DNA from: Stercorarius parasiticus
Lineage: Eukaryota > Chordata > Aves > Charadriiformes > Stercorariidae
Direction: 5' to 3'
Assembly (NCBI GenBank): GCA_013396915.1
Contig: VWZL01002022.1
Location: 310,001 to 374,000 of the forward strand
Length of the DNA stretch: 64,000 nt
This document shows positions 11,268 through 24,300 of this stretch, one piece after another. Each line of letters opens with the position of its first letter. Position 1 is the stretch's first letter. The position numbers and the translations under genes were made by a program. The notes beneath the pieces were generated by a model. That model did not search any database. It saw nothing but the letters and a program-made list of their open reading frames with translations, and was not told the origin of the DNA.

Positions 11268-13690
11268 AGAGTTTCACGATACAACTAAATGTGTGAGGAA
11301 GTGGTTTGGAGGGGATTTGAACCTGCTACCTGACACATAAATACATTCAGTATTGCCCTAGTTCTTGTTTGCTTCCTCAACAGATTTCTCATTTTATGAG
11401 TCTGTATTGTAGTCTTCCATCTTTCCCAGGCTGAAGAATTCCAGTCTGTTCCATCTTCCTTCATGCAAAGGTTTTTCCATAGTCTCCAACATCCTTATCC
11501 AGCTTCTACACAAAGGCAAAATCTTTGAACTTTTTTTTTCGTTCATTGGTTTTCTTTACTATTAGAAAATATTAGATTAGGCTAAAGTTAAACCAAACTT
11601 TATAGAATTGACACTGCATATTCTAATCATAGCAGCTAAGTCAGAAAGCAGACTCAGAGTGGAACCAAAGCTGTGTATTCATTTATGAGGGTCAGCCTGA
11701 TGTTCTAGTTTAAGTGCTAGGAAAGTGGATGCATAAGCACATGGCATCATACAGAGTTGAGTATTATTAGCAATGTTGCAGCAAACTGTTGCTGGCATCT
11801 TTTATTTTGCTTTTTATCTCCCACCCTTATCTCCAAACCCATATCTCAGGCTTGACTTGAGACTTGGGTAGAATAGATTGGATAGTGTTGGCACATGTTG
11901 TTGGATCTATGATGTATATGTATTCATATGAGTTATTCTGTTGATAGGATAGGAATTATCTTGGGTAAGGAGAATCCATGTCTAGGATAGAATGGCGATG
12001 AGAATGAGAAGATCAGATGGAAAAAAAACAACCACCACTTTTTTTTTTTTTAACCTTTGCTTGATATTTATTTACTGGTTGAAGTCCAGAACAAGACAAA
12101 TCGAAGCAGGTAGATCTGAAGTAGGCATAGTATGCTTTATAAAGAAACTCCTTTAAAAATAAATATACAAGCAAACTTAAAAGCAAACAAACAAGCACAA
12201 CACTAAATCTTAATTTTCAGTCCACAGAGTGGATTGAGAAAGATTCCAATAGAAATGAGGTGGGAGAAATTAGATTTCTGTTATTTCTGTTTGATTACAT
12301 CTGGATACAAATTGGGTTTAAATTAGATTTGTGCTGCAAAACAAAGCTTGCACAGGGAACTGATGTATTTGTGGTTTTCAAGTTCACATTGAAGGTCCAT
12401 TTTTTTAACAGTTAAGGTAGTGAATTAGTGAAGTACTTAATTACGTGCCAAATTATATTGGCTTTATCTTTATCTTGCTAAAGGAGTGAAACTCAAACTC
12501 TTCTAATGTATTCGTTCATCTAAAGTGAATAAATGTTGTAGATTTTTTCTTTCTTTTGAGAGGGCCAGAGATGAAGAATATGCATTTAAATTACCTGAAA
12601 ATAGTGTAGGATGACTAATTAAATATGACTGAAATGTGTATGCATTTTTCACAGTATTAATAAGTGAAATTTTGTGTGAAAGAGGATGAGAAATGGGCAT
12701 ATGGCAAGCAATTTTTACAGTGCTTAGCTAAAATAGCGCTGTTAAGCTTCACTCTTTCAACAAACAGAACTGCATTTCATATTTTAAAAATATTTAGAAA
12801 TATATCTTGTATTTTCTTTTTTAATGAATAATGCACAGCTTCACTACAAAAAAAAAAAAGGAAATTTAAGTATAAATCTTTAGTTTAAGAATTTCCAAAA
12901 TTTCAGATGACCTATGCAAAAATGTATAGACCTGTATTATGCACTATACTGATGGCACATGATAGATCTATGATTACACGTTGCATTCTGGTATATATAA
13001 TGGTATCCTCACATACTGATTTGCTCTATACTGAAAAATCATTTTAATTCTGTGGCCCTTGTAATACTCATAACTTAACCATATGAAGCTTCATTAGTGT
13101 TAATAGGCTTGGACACATTTTCTGTGAAATCTTTTCTACACCTCGTAAACAGATTGTAGTAATAACACGCAATATTTCAAGGAACAAAAGAGCACAAAAT
13201 ATCTTTGAAATAAATAGGAAGCCAATACATCAATATTGCTGTGATCGTAGGCTAGTGAAAGAAAGTGAAGTATTATACATAAACGCACCCAGAGATAAAA
13301 TGCAAATATTAATTCTGCAGATGTAGAATATACTCAGTGGTGTTTTACTTATTTTATTTTAAATCAATAAACTCTGATAAGTTAAAATGACTTGTTCAAT
13401 ACTGAACGAGGAATTAGTGAAAAACAGGGGAATGAGGAGGGAAAAAAACCCAACCCATGACCGCTCCTACATATACTCTCTTTTCAAAGATACTTCTCAA
13501 TATTAAGCTTTTTTCATTAGTTTGAGTCAATAGTCAAAGTTAAAGATCAGTTAGCACAGAGATTTAAAATTTTTGCTCATCTAAATATGTTATTTTCCTG
13601 TTTAAACAAGTGATATATATTTTTTAAATAATGAACAACACCCTCCCTCACGAGAGTTTTAAAATTATTAATATTTTAATAGAACTTAAC

Positions 13691-13727
13691 ACATATACAA
13701 ACACATACACATATACATACATATATA
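13691..13727. repeat. CA/TA-rich microsatellite
   Basis: Imperfect run of acacata, acata and atata units. Confidence 0.7.
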
Positions 13728-15432
13728 ATGCCTCAGGATTTTAAACAAAATTTGACCTTGTTTTTTCATAAGGTGAAAGCCAAGTTTAACTGCATTATCC
13801 TATATACTGAAGATGTACACAGAGAGATGATTAAATTTCCAGGTCTAAAGGAACTAATGGAAGAAATCACCTATTATAGTGAAGAGGTTAGATAAACTTA
13901 TTTTATACTCAGAACCATTTTCACAAGGAAAAAGAGGCTGAATTCAATTATAATTCTCTTGAAAAGCAAACTAATCAACTATATGAATTACCAAGGCACT
14001 AACCAAGTGCAATCAAATGTCTTTGTCCTCAGCAGTGATCTCAAATACTTTAGAAGAAAATAGTGCACTGTCATTTTTCTCCTTGTAGTAAAAAATTTTA
14101 AATGTCCCTAAGTACCTATGGAAATAAGTGCCATCCTCTGAATTCATAGAAGTCATTCTTTACAGTAGTAACTAAATATTTTGCCAGATATTTAAAAAAG
14201 CTAGGAAAATGTGACCACAATCTCATTTAAATCTACTATACTTTTTCGTGCATTCCCTTACAGTAAATAACTTGGTTTAATAGTTTTGCGTATCAGTAAT
14301 ATTTCATCACTTACAATAAGAACTTTAAAAGAAACCTTTAGTGTCACCTCCTGGCATTAAAAACAAAACAAAAAAAAGCTACATTTTTTTCTGTAAGCAC
14401 ATTTTATTTTCCCTTAACATGCCTGTGTTTTCTGACATATGCATTCAATCCAGGAATTCAGATGATTGATCTATGAAATGTCAAGTTTCCTTCCAAAGTG
14501 TTCAAAATTGCAACACTGACTGCAGGACAAATGTATGCTATTTGATAGAAATACATCAGTCATGGAAATGAACAGGCTGTAAGTCTTGGTCAATACCTTA
14601 CAGCCTATTAAACAGAAGAAAGGAAAGCAAGTTTGCTTAGGTTTATTATGACAGATTGTGAAAATGAATAATAGTAATGTATTCCTGTAGTCTTAGACTG
14701 CCAATATTAACATGAAAAATTATCAATCATTAATCCATCAAATAATGCTGAGTTTCTGAGCCTCAATTATTGAATTCCTCTGTTTAGAGGAATAGAAAAT
14801 ATAATGAAATAGGTTTAGTGATTGAGTTTAATGGAGCATCTTACCGGGTTGTTACACTAAAAAGCTTTCTTCATCACCAATAAACCCAAAGATTTAAAAG
14901 AGGTATTTCATACTAGATCAGAAAGATAACGAAAGATTTCAGAAGGTCTCAGTGTAATGGACCTCCAGAAATCTGATTACGGGAATTTAATCATAATTCC
15001 TTTTTTGTCCTGGAAGCAAATAAATCTTGTGTGATTTCTGAAAAAAGTTTTTCAGCTTTGAACATCTTAAGTTTCTGAGGTAAAGAACTCCTGTTAATTA
15101 AGGAGAAGTATCATAGATCATATATGGCAAATGACACAACCAAAACCACTATTCATTTTGAATTCTTGCTCCAAATCCACTGGAAGCCCTCCTTTAGTTC
15201 CCTTTGACCAAAACCGGCTTTGAATCATTTCTTCTGTTGGTGATAGATTACAGGAAAAAGCAGCAAAAGTTTGAAATTAATGATCTGAATGATATAATCT
15301 ACAACATGAATCAAGCTTCAGCAGTGTAAGTAAGGAGGCAGACTGCTCTGCTGAAAATGCCTATGTTATTAAAGCTGGCCCATCTGTTCTGTTGCTCACA
15401 TCTTTCATTTTCTTCTTCTATGGTCAACATGT

Positions 15433-15481
15433 GTCCATGTGTGTCTGTGTGTGTGGTTGGGGGGGGGTGTGTCTGTGTGTG
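15433..15481. repeat. GT-rich microsatellite with a G9 run
   Basis: Imperfect (TG)n on both sides of a run of about nine G at 15460-15468. It lies in the third intron of the candidate gene, if that gene is real. Confidence 0.75.
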
Positions 15482-15629
15482 TAATTTCTGTGTATCTATA
15501 TGTTGCATTTCATTCTTCGATTACAACCAAAAAATATCTCTGACACTGAATTGTTAAAAGCCAGATGATTCTTTTCTAACCTCACTAACTGCTGTCTACA
15601 GCAAGTTGAAGTATAGCTGTCCTAGAAAT

Positions 15630-15735
15630 ATGTATATACATACACATACATATATTACTGATGATAGCTGCAGAAAAGGATTTCCAACCTTGATCTAGCA
15701 AAAGAAATATGCATATATGTATATATGCATATATA
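15630..15735. repeat. TA/CA-rich simple sequence in two blocks
   Basis: Blocks of atgtata/cataca at about 15630-15655 and of gcatatat/gtatatatgc at about 15708-15735. The second is nearly self-complementary. Confidence 0.65.
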
Positions 15736-16347
15736 CAGGAAGACTCCTATTGGCTGTTACATTTTCATACTTTTAGTGGCAGAAGGGCTGCCTAACTTTC
15801 ACTCTCTCCTTGCCTCCCTTTCCATACCCATAGCTCATGCGGTGCACTGCAGTGTGGCATCACACTGGAACAACATCCAAAACACTTTCCTATCCATCTT
15901 ATAGAGAGAAAGAGGTACACCAAATCAGGACAGCGTCTACGGCGTAGGTAGAGATGTAATCCAGCTCATCCAATGCGATATTACCATGAAGGGACTTAGT
16001 GCCAAAAGTAAAACATAAGGCATTTGTATATCATATAATGCTGTCATATGTGAGAGGTGCCTGACTCACCTGTGAATGAGATAGGAGCTCACAGTGTTGT
16101 GCTGTGGGTCCCAGCTGTGCTAGCAGTGCTTCACGCGTTCTCACAGGAGCCGATGCATTTAGATACTTCGTTATCACTGCATTAATGCACTTTGATAACT
16201 TGTGGATGGAACAAAAAGAAACCTGGCCAGTCGTGTCTTGCTGAGTATAACTTGATGGATTCAAGGACTTCGGTGACTCACTATGGAGCAGGTGCTGGAA
16301 AAATAGGAAGCATTAAGATTTTAGTAGAAAGTATATATTTATTTAAT

Positions 16348-16556
16348 GATAAAAAAAAGAGGAAGATTAATTAAAACCATGAAATTATTTAAATTTAAAA
16401 TGGTAAAAGACCTGTGTTCCAGTAACCCTGTGGTAAAAGGAGTCTAAATGCATGAAAAAAAAGAGGAAAATAACTTAAAACCATGAAATTATTTAGATTA
16501 AAAATGGTGAAAGACCTGTGTTCCAGTAGCCCTGTGATAAAGGGAGTCTAAATGCA
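16348..16556 (+). repeat. Tandem duplication of about 105 bp, two diverged copies
   Basis: Copy 1 spans 16348-16452 and copy 2 spans 16453-16556. Both run from an A8-AGAGG block, through 'aaaaccatgaaattattta' and 'agacctgtgttccagta', to 'gagtctaaatgca'. They differ at roughly one position in ten, so the event is old but well preserved. Neither copy contains a convincing reading frame. Confidence 0.9.
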
Positions 16557-16959
16557 GAATCAACGCTCCTGATCGGATTCTCTTCTTTAATTGGAGATTC
16601 CAAAATAGGTATAAAAATTTTGATGCTTTTCTTCCACCTCCCTCCTCCCAGCTTTATCTCCAAGAAATCTTAACTGGAACCTAGCTAAACTTTTTCAAGA
16701 GGATCCAACTGAAAACATACAGATTAATTCATTCCACATTAAATATGACAAAAAGTGTTTTTTAAAAAAGGTTTTAATTTGTATTGGTTTTCATGTTAGT
16801 GTCAGTGTGATCTTTGAGGTTTTACTTCTGGTTATTAACGCTCTGCCTTTTTTTGACAGCAGCACTGCATTTGAAGATTTGATTAGAGCAGTTCTTTGTT
16901 TGAATCAGAAAAGAAGTCACAATTGTTCTCTGTTTCACCAAACCATGTAAAAGTGAAAT

Positions 16960-19900
16960 GTATTTCTTAGACTGCAAGAATGTAACGTTGAAATGACAAG
17001 CAATGTCTTTAAAGTGTCTTCAAGGTTGAAAGCATATTAGAGTAATAGCCATTAGTCTGCATGTATGTGCCTTTATAGGAGTTCTGCAGTAGAGTATTAT
17101 ATTTGATTACTCAACTAAAAACAGTCATCCATTAACCCCCAGAGAGTTACAGCCCCCTCAGCATGCCTGAGGCCATGCCACTTAGTATGCCCCCATTATT
17201 TTAAATGTTATAGAAAGAACACTAGGACATACAGAAACATCCTAAGGCCACTCTTTGTCATTTCAATAAAAGTTATGGGAGAAAATGTATCCCCTTTGCA
17301 ATGGTATTGCAGTTAGCAGCACGGTAACATGAAGGAAGAATCTGGCATGTATATTCAAGGGCATTCATGGGTTCATTCATCATCAATAATACCAGAAGCA
17401 GGGCTATGGAAAAAATCAGATACCACTGTGTTTATCAGAAGAGAGATAATATTTCCACTTTCATGGAAATACGAGGAGATTTCACTACCCCCTCCCTCCA
17501 AAAAAATACAGAATTGTAAATGATTCCACAGTAGTTTATTGATATTACTAGTCAAACTAATTAAGGTTTTTATTGTATTAGAACTCAGAATTTCTAGTAA
17601 AGGTTGGGTACTGTTCTTGTAGTTAAGAAGGATAAATTTGGACTTTTCCTTTGTTTTGAAGAATTTATAATTAAGAAGCGCATGTAATATGTAGGGAAAG
17701 CAGACACTCAAATATACATACAAAGTTTGTTTTAAAAGCTTTTAGATATTCGGTAAAAAAATAACTATTTCACAACTATCTTTCTAGTTTTTTTTTTCCT
17801 TTTCTCTCTCCTCCCAGCAGAAAAATGTTTTAAGGAAAGCATTAGTAGGCTGGTAAGAGTGTACTCCATCATCATCACTACTACCAGCATCATCATGCTA
17901 CAGATGCCGTTTTTTAGAACACCCAAGTAACTTGTGCAAATACATGTGCAAAGGTGCTGCCTAACATAAATTTTCAAAGAAAACTTCCATGTTTTCAATA
18001 TTGTCCTATGCTTTCAATTTATTTGCTTTATTTAATGGTGTTCCATTTTTGTCTGTCCTCTTACATTTTCTTAAAGCAGATATAATTGTGGGCAAAATTC
18101 ATTATTAGATTAAGGATCTCCATCCATTGACATGAGTTACAATTTTGGTTCCATGTCATCACAACAGTGATGTAATTTAAGAGCTTAAAAATACTGGTTC
18201 TTCACATATGATGTGATCTCTGATATCACATTCCATTAGTTTTACTCAATAAAAATTTGCAAATACTCAGGATACAATTCCCAACTTACATGTAAGCGAA
18301 ATAATTTATCTACTGTCCACAACAAAGAAATTTAACTTCTTGTACTATGTGCTGTGGTTTTTTTACTATTTTTTAATTTGATTTTAATGAGTCATAGTGA
18401 TAAATCACCAGTTTGCACAATGATGTTACATTCTTTGCTGCATTTAGATTAACAAAACCAAATAAAAAAGAAATTGCAGCAAAGCATGTCTCCAGGGGCA
18501 TGTTCAAACTGAATCAGCTACTGCAGTGACTCTAAAATAATTGTTAAAACCTATAGGTATAAATTTAATCATGGTTACACTACTCTATCTATATAACAGA
18601 GACAGTACTGAAAGGCTTAATTAATTCTTGATTGTAAAAGACTTAAGAAGCCTTTGAAAAAATTGCCATGCAAGTCCAAACCATCATTGTTTACAGCAGT
18701 GACTCACACAGGTCTTATATTTCATTTTGTAAAAGACCTAATAATTTCTCTGCTGAATTTTTGTGGGCCTTTTTTTCTCCCTCCTATATTAGGTTCAAAT
18801 TCAAATAAAGTGAGCTCTCTTGGGCAAATCAGGGCAGCTGGACATAAAAGCCTATATGCATGCTGTCTTTCCACTCAACCATATAATGCAACACTTTGCT
18901 ATCTCCATTAAAAGACTTACTTTGTACCATATCATGCATTTCATAATATTTCCATCTAAATGCAGATTTTTCTGTTCCATGTGTAGCATCTAGTCAGGTT
19001 TTCCATAAAAATACCAGCGGGAGAGAACATTGAAATTCATTTTGCATATTAAAGAAATCTCTCTGAGATTCCTTCTTTTATTTGTTTTATCAACTCAAGC
19101 AATAAGCAAGAAAATTAGAGTTTCAGCAATGATGGAGAAAACATTTATGATTTTATCAGATTTGCTTTTTTTTCACCCTGTTTAGACAATTTCCAGACAC
19201 TTAAGAACAAATAATTTTACAGTGTTCCACTGACAAATGACCATCTGTATCATTTAACCCAGTACAGTATAAATATACATTGCCCAACGAGAACTTCACT
19301 TTGAGTAACACACATACTGAATGCTTTTCTTCCCAATATTCACAATACATTTAATATCTGTCCCATAGGAATTTGTTTCCCTTGAAAGCACTATTGCAAA
19401 TGTCATAATATTTTCTGGTGTAGCTCTTTGGTGTACACAGGTTAAAAAAAAAAAAAAAAAAGAGAAAAGAAAAAAGGTAGAATAGAATAGATTAGATAGT
19501 AGAGCTGTCATTGCAAACACTGTTCCAATTCTAAAAGAAGACAATCAAAACCGTCATTGTGGAGCTGCATAAATACAACTGGAGTAGATTTATATTGTAA
19601 TAAGTTGTTTATTAGAAAATTTTATATTGCACATTAATCAAAAAATGGAAAAGAATGCAATTCAACTTAAAAAAAAAACAACAGAGAATGATTATTAGAG
19701 CCTACCATATGTGAATGAGTTTGTATATAAATAATGTTATCATTCAAAAAAACTGGGAAGATATTTGACTTTTACATGTTGATTTGCTTTATTGTCTGAT
19801 ATCTTGTAAACATAAAATTTGTATTTCAGGGAAAGACTTTTTTAGACTTTGTACAGAAAATACAGTATGGTCATAAATAACAGTGGCCTACTTTAATGTC

Positions 19901-20050
19901 CATACTTGATTTATGTATTATTTTTTGAAGTCCTCCCAAACCACTCAAAATGTTATGAAATCAAATTTACCATCATTGTGTTACTACAGCTGCAGCTCAA
20001 CCACATGCAGATATGTGTGATGTTTCCAGGATAATTTTGCAGAAAGTCTG
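16960..20050. other. No gene recognised
   Basis: AT-rich. It contains an AATAAA at 17264-17269, a short CAT-type run at about 17868-17897 and a long A run near 19444. Frames at 17329-17523 (plus) and 17373-17723 (minus, 116 codons) overlap each other and have no recognisable content. Confidence 0.4.
19444..19476. repeat. A-rich run
   Basis: Eighteen A in a row followed by AGAGAAAAGAAAAAAGG. No retroposon body is recognisable on either side. Confidence 0.8.
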
Positions 20051-20059
20051 CAATTTTTC

Positions 20060-20470
20060 CTTCCATTACTTCAGTGCAGCCGATGGGATGCCACAGAGCA
20101 ACAGAAGCAGCCACACTTTGGTGTCTGCTGGCCTTGACCCCGAAAGACCTTCAATTCGAGTTTAACTTTGAACAGAATGGGAAGTGCTTTTCTTCCCTGA
20201 ACTACCAAAGCAGGGAGCACGTAGGCAGGAAACCCAGATTCAGGCCTACAGGTCTCAGTTGGGGAAGGCTGGCTCGACCTCCTTGCAGCCAGCTTCTTGG
20301 GAGGACATCAGTGGCCACCACCAGCCCTCTGCTTCCTCAGCAAGCAGTACTCCAGAGACTCCCATCTCACTCACTGTACCTCACCTCTGCCCCTTCCTCT
20401 TCTACTTTCTTCCTCGTAAAGTTCACAAGATCTTGTTCCTAGCAGGAGAGTTTTCTTTTATCTAAGTTTT
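20060..20470. other. GC-richer island with two overlapping open frames, identity unknown
   Basis: The stretch is clearly richer in G and C than its surroundings and has two overlapping plus-strand frames: 20074-20442 (122 codons) and 20184-20465 (93 codons). The first product is Ser/Pro/Leu-rich toward its end, the second is ordinary low-complexity coding noise. No splice sites, known domain or terminal repeats were recognised. It may be part of an old retroelement that I cannot name, or a conserved noncoding or lncRNA exon. Confidence 0.35.
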
Positions 20471-21139
20471 CAGACTGTACAGCCTCAGAGCTTGTACACA
20501 GCTAAGTAAAATTTCCAGCATAGACGTGGCTGGACTGAATTCCCAACCATGAGAAGTGTAGGGAAGTTTTTTTCTGCTTTTACAGTATTTGTTGTCACAC
20601 CCAGCGATGGTAGATTTATTAATAAAATCGCATAAATAAAACTAAGCAGAAATAACACTTCTTTTCCCCAAGGTCTCACAGCCTTTTGACAAACTTAAGT
20701 AAATTTATCTCACAGTTCACTGGCTGGATGGTATTTATCTCTGTGTAGCTGTACTGATTTGTGTCATGTTTCTTCTCTGGGAGAATACTATTTACATGCC
20801 TTAATCTTCATCTTAGTTTGCTAAAATATTCAAATCTGCCAAGAATGCAAAATAATATGCAATTATGTGTAATAGAAGGAAAGAACAACTTTGGATCAGA
20901 GCACATTTAGGCTGCAAAGCTATCATCCTAAATATCAAAATAAATATTAAATTCATTAGCATTCACAAATACTTTAAGGTTGCTTTAAAATTCGTTGGAA
21001 TAATGAATATAGTTAAGATTAAAATTATTCTGCTTTTATTCAAGCACAGAAGAGAAGAAACAAAATTCTGTCTCCATTTCACAGGAGAGTTGTGTTGTAG
21101 AAACGTTCTGGTGGCGTAGCAGTTGTTTTGAAAATTAAA

Positions 21140-21375
21140 TGGTCAGAATATGGAGTGCTGGTGCAGGTGACAGGAACCCTCAGTGAGAAGAGTACACAAT
21201 GGTTTCAGAGACATGGACAAATTGGTGTGAGTTCAGCAAGAGGCCCCCAAGCTGGTCCGGGCTGGAGCAGTCGCCCTGCAAGAAGCGGCTGAGGGACAGG
21301 GCTCAGCCTGGGGCAGAGATGGTACCTGTGGGGAGGTGGGTCAGGTACCTGAAACGTTCTGGCTGAAATATTACA
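21140..21375 (+). mobile_element. CR1 LINE internal fragment, decayed
   Basis: The plus strand has 'gagttcagcaagaggcccc' followed by 'gggctggagcag', 'cggctgaggga' and 'cagcctggggcagag'. These match, in order, the CR1 C-terminal coding segment that in intact copies reads as RGLEH.SYEERLREL and then FSLEK. Near 21340 a 'caggtacctgaaa' piece corresponds to the FQYLK part. No 3' tail follows, so this is an internal remnant. It is diverged and has no open frame. Confidence 0.6.
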
Positions 21376-21379
21376 GAGA

Positions 21380-24300
21380 CTTTTTTGGTTTGTTAACCAA
21401 AGTTACCCCTAACGAGTTCATTCTGTCACGTCATTTCCCCCAACTCATTTGTCTGTGAAAATAACGAAGGAATTTTCATCTGGAAAAATGTATTAAAAGA
21501 GGAAACTTGAAGTAAAGGAGTAAATTCATCACTTGAATGAAAAGGAGCTGCCGTTTACATTTCACTCAATTGCCACAGTTGGCAGTTTCTCAGGACAACT
21601 GTCTGGCTGCAGGACTATAAGAGATATCAAGTAACAGGAAAGCTTATTGACTGTGCTAGAAGGGGTACTGACATGGTGTGCAGCCTCTCCTGTCCTCATT
21701 TCTGTGAAAGAACATTCCAGTTTTCCCTACCTGCACATTCAGGGCAAATGACATCTGCTGCTCCCACAGTAAGACCTGCTTACAGTGCAATGCACGCTGC
21801 AGCCGTAGCACTCTCCTGGGAAACAGGACTTCTTCCCCGACAGACTGCAGCCATTTTAGTGGGATGTGAATTGATTACGTGAATATTTTTGAGGTGGGGA
21901 AGGGGGTGACTCAGAGGGAGTATAGCCTGGGGGAGCTACAGATCTGTGGCATAATATATCTTGGGGTGTAATGGCTTCACTTTATTCCCTTCAATGATTT
22001 TTGTTTTAATGATCCAATATGTGCAATATAAAAATAAATACAAAAGAAGAACAAAGATCTTCTATTCAGTCTTTACTTTCTCAATTTTCTCATATTAAAA
22101 ATGAATTATTTTCTTCACATTGGCCTTTGTTGTTGTTTGGTGTCCTTTTCTTCCCCTGTCCCTATTGTTTTCTCTTTAGAGATAAAAAAAAAAGATATCA
22201 TTGCTCTTACACATTATGAAGCATAGTTTGTCTACGTGTATTCATATGCATACTATGGTCCATCATTTTCTGTCATGACCACCAATAGTTTCTTCTTCAC
22301 ATGATTTTTTTTGCTTGTTTTAATGTCAAAGAAAGGCCCGTTCTTTCCTGTAGAGAAGACTACAGAGCACTGTTCTTATTTGTATACAGTTTTGGCTTTC
22401 TTCACTAGTTTTAAGAGTTATTTTAAATGTAGTTAGAGCATTATAGCGTTATCCTCAATTACCATATCAATGCATATTCTACTTTTTTCTTTAAATTAAC
22501 CTTTAGACTGTTCTTTAAACTGACAATTACAAATGCTTTTACCAAGCTTCACTTTCCCACAGGTTTCTTGCTTAGATAATTTGTCATAAGATTCTTATAT
22601 GAGACTGACACATGCACTAATATGTGTACAATACCATTTTATTCTGGTGATACCACTTGTTTGTGTATTATTTACTTGCTATCGTGTAACATCTTTTAGC
22701 AAAGATGTCACATCTGTTATGCATTCCCATTTAATTTGGGGCATTTTGTTCTGATAGCAATATTTGTGATTTGGAATTAAAGTCAAGTGACACATTTACA
22801 GTGAAGGCAGAATGTAATCTAAAAAAATCCACCATAATAAATGGAAATCCATCTGATAAAATATTCAGAAAGAGTATTCTATGACTAAAAGTTGTGCCCC
22901 TGCTTACTAAGTAATATAGCTACTGGTGTTAATTTGGATAAAGACCTTTCAATGCCGCTAATTGATTGCATTACTAGGGAATAATATTTTACAGAAATGC
23001 AACATAACTAGAAAGCTTGTTTCTCTGCTGGCTGATTTAATTTGCCTGATCTTGCCAAACTTTCTGTTCACAAGCAAAAAAATAAGCTATGGATTATTTT
23101 CAAACACTATTTCACCTTGTGACACAAAGTTTTAGAGTAGTTTGTGTACTTGTGATAAAAATCTGTTTTAAGTCTACTTACGGAATAACATATTTTGAGC
23201 AAAAATAAGATCCAGGAAAGAGTAATTAAAGGCATACATGTTATGGCATTTTACTTGTTTCACTACTGATGAAAGCTACCATGAAAGGTACTAATATTCG
23301 ATGCCTCTTTACAATACATTTTTTCTTGTACTGTAAAATGGCCCTGTTCAGCAATTTTATCAATATTTTGATAGCACCAATTATTATAAGGTTGTCAAAT
23401 ACCTTATGGTTGTCAAATGTCAAATAATCATTTTCAATCACTAGTCACTTTTGTAGGCCTTACTTTTCCCTGACAATCTCAGGTTGGCATTTTGGTTTTC
23501 ACACAGACACACAAACCCCTTTTTTTGGGAAAAGAAAAAAAAAAAAAAAAGAAAAAATGGGTTTTTTCTTTACTATGCTTAAAACAATTCTTATAACAAT
23601 TTCATGACCACAGTTTGGGGCATTTGTGTTTTGGATCAAAGGCTTACCATCTGTTGTTTGGAAAAGATGCATCTGCATCTCTCTCGCTTCTCATGAGCAA
23701 AGTGGGAAAGAAGAAAACAGAAAGAAGAGGGAAGGTCATTTCAAAGAAGAATTAAAATGAATTTTTTAAACATCCCTTAAACAAAATCTTTGACCTTGAA
23801 AATTTCCACTGTGTTTGATTTTGCTTTGTTCTAAAGTACAAGTGCTCACAGATATGTCCTGTCTCAGCTGCCAAGTGATTTCAAACTGTTGAAGGTTGAA
23901 CTGCCCATTCCCAGGCACTGGGTTATGTGCTGAGCTACAGAACCAGAGCTCTGGCCCACCTTCTCACTCACTCCCTGAAGGCACTTAACTTCAATCCCAA
24001 CACAGTGAGATGATTTTCATATGGATGCAAGTATGGTAGTCGCAAGGGCTCAACATGATAGTGAGTTAACTATGCAGAGACATACTTTTTTCCCTTATTC
24101 TCAGCATCAGACGGGGCAAGAACAATATGGCAATCAGCATCCTCACGTCAAAGAAGAGGATGTAAGAGTTGAACCAAGGTAGCAAAAGGAGTAACTCAGA
24201 GTAGGATGCCTAAGGAGGCAGCTGGAGCCTTGTGTATGCACAAAGAAGTTGTAGCAGGTTGGCTAAGGAAAATCGCATAGCTGAAATCACCAAGTAGTTG

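Larger units (their letters stand above)
7210..13680. other. No confident gene; two structured inverted repeats inside
   Basis: AT-rich DNA. The longest frames are at 8989-9294 (101 codons), 7730-7999 (89), 9954-10223 on the minus strand (89) and 10023-10283 (86). None has a known motif and all are within chance expectation for this base composition. Good acceptor-like polypyrimidine tracts occur before 10510 and 10676, but the donor sides are mediocre. Confidence 0.4.
13773..16950 (+). other. Possible 3' end of an unidentified spliced gene (four candidate exons)
   Basis: Four short open pieces join in consistent phase. The first is 13773-13886 (38 codons, after a ttttttcataag tract). The second is 14526-14578 (donor side GTAAGT), the third 15254-15325 (donor side GTAAGTAAGG) and the fourth 16860-16950, which has a strong acceptor (cctttttttgacag) and ends in TAA. 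The first three have about 70 to 76 percent purine at codon position 1, as coding sequence tends to have. An AATAAA lies at 17264-17269. The last acceptor is a CAGCAG tandem. Against this: two acceptors are poor, the first donor (GAG/GTTAGA) is weak, the pieces are short, and I recognise no protein family in KFPGLKELMEEI or QKFEINDLNDII. Phase agreement was partly a selection criterion. It could be chance. Confidence 0.2.
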
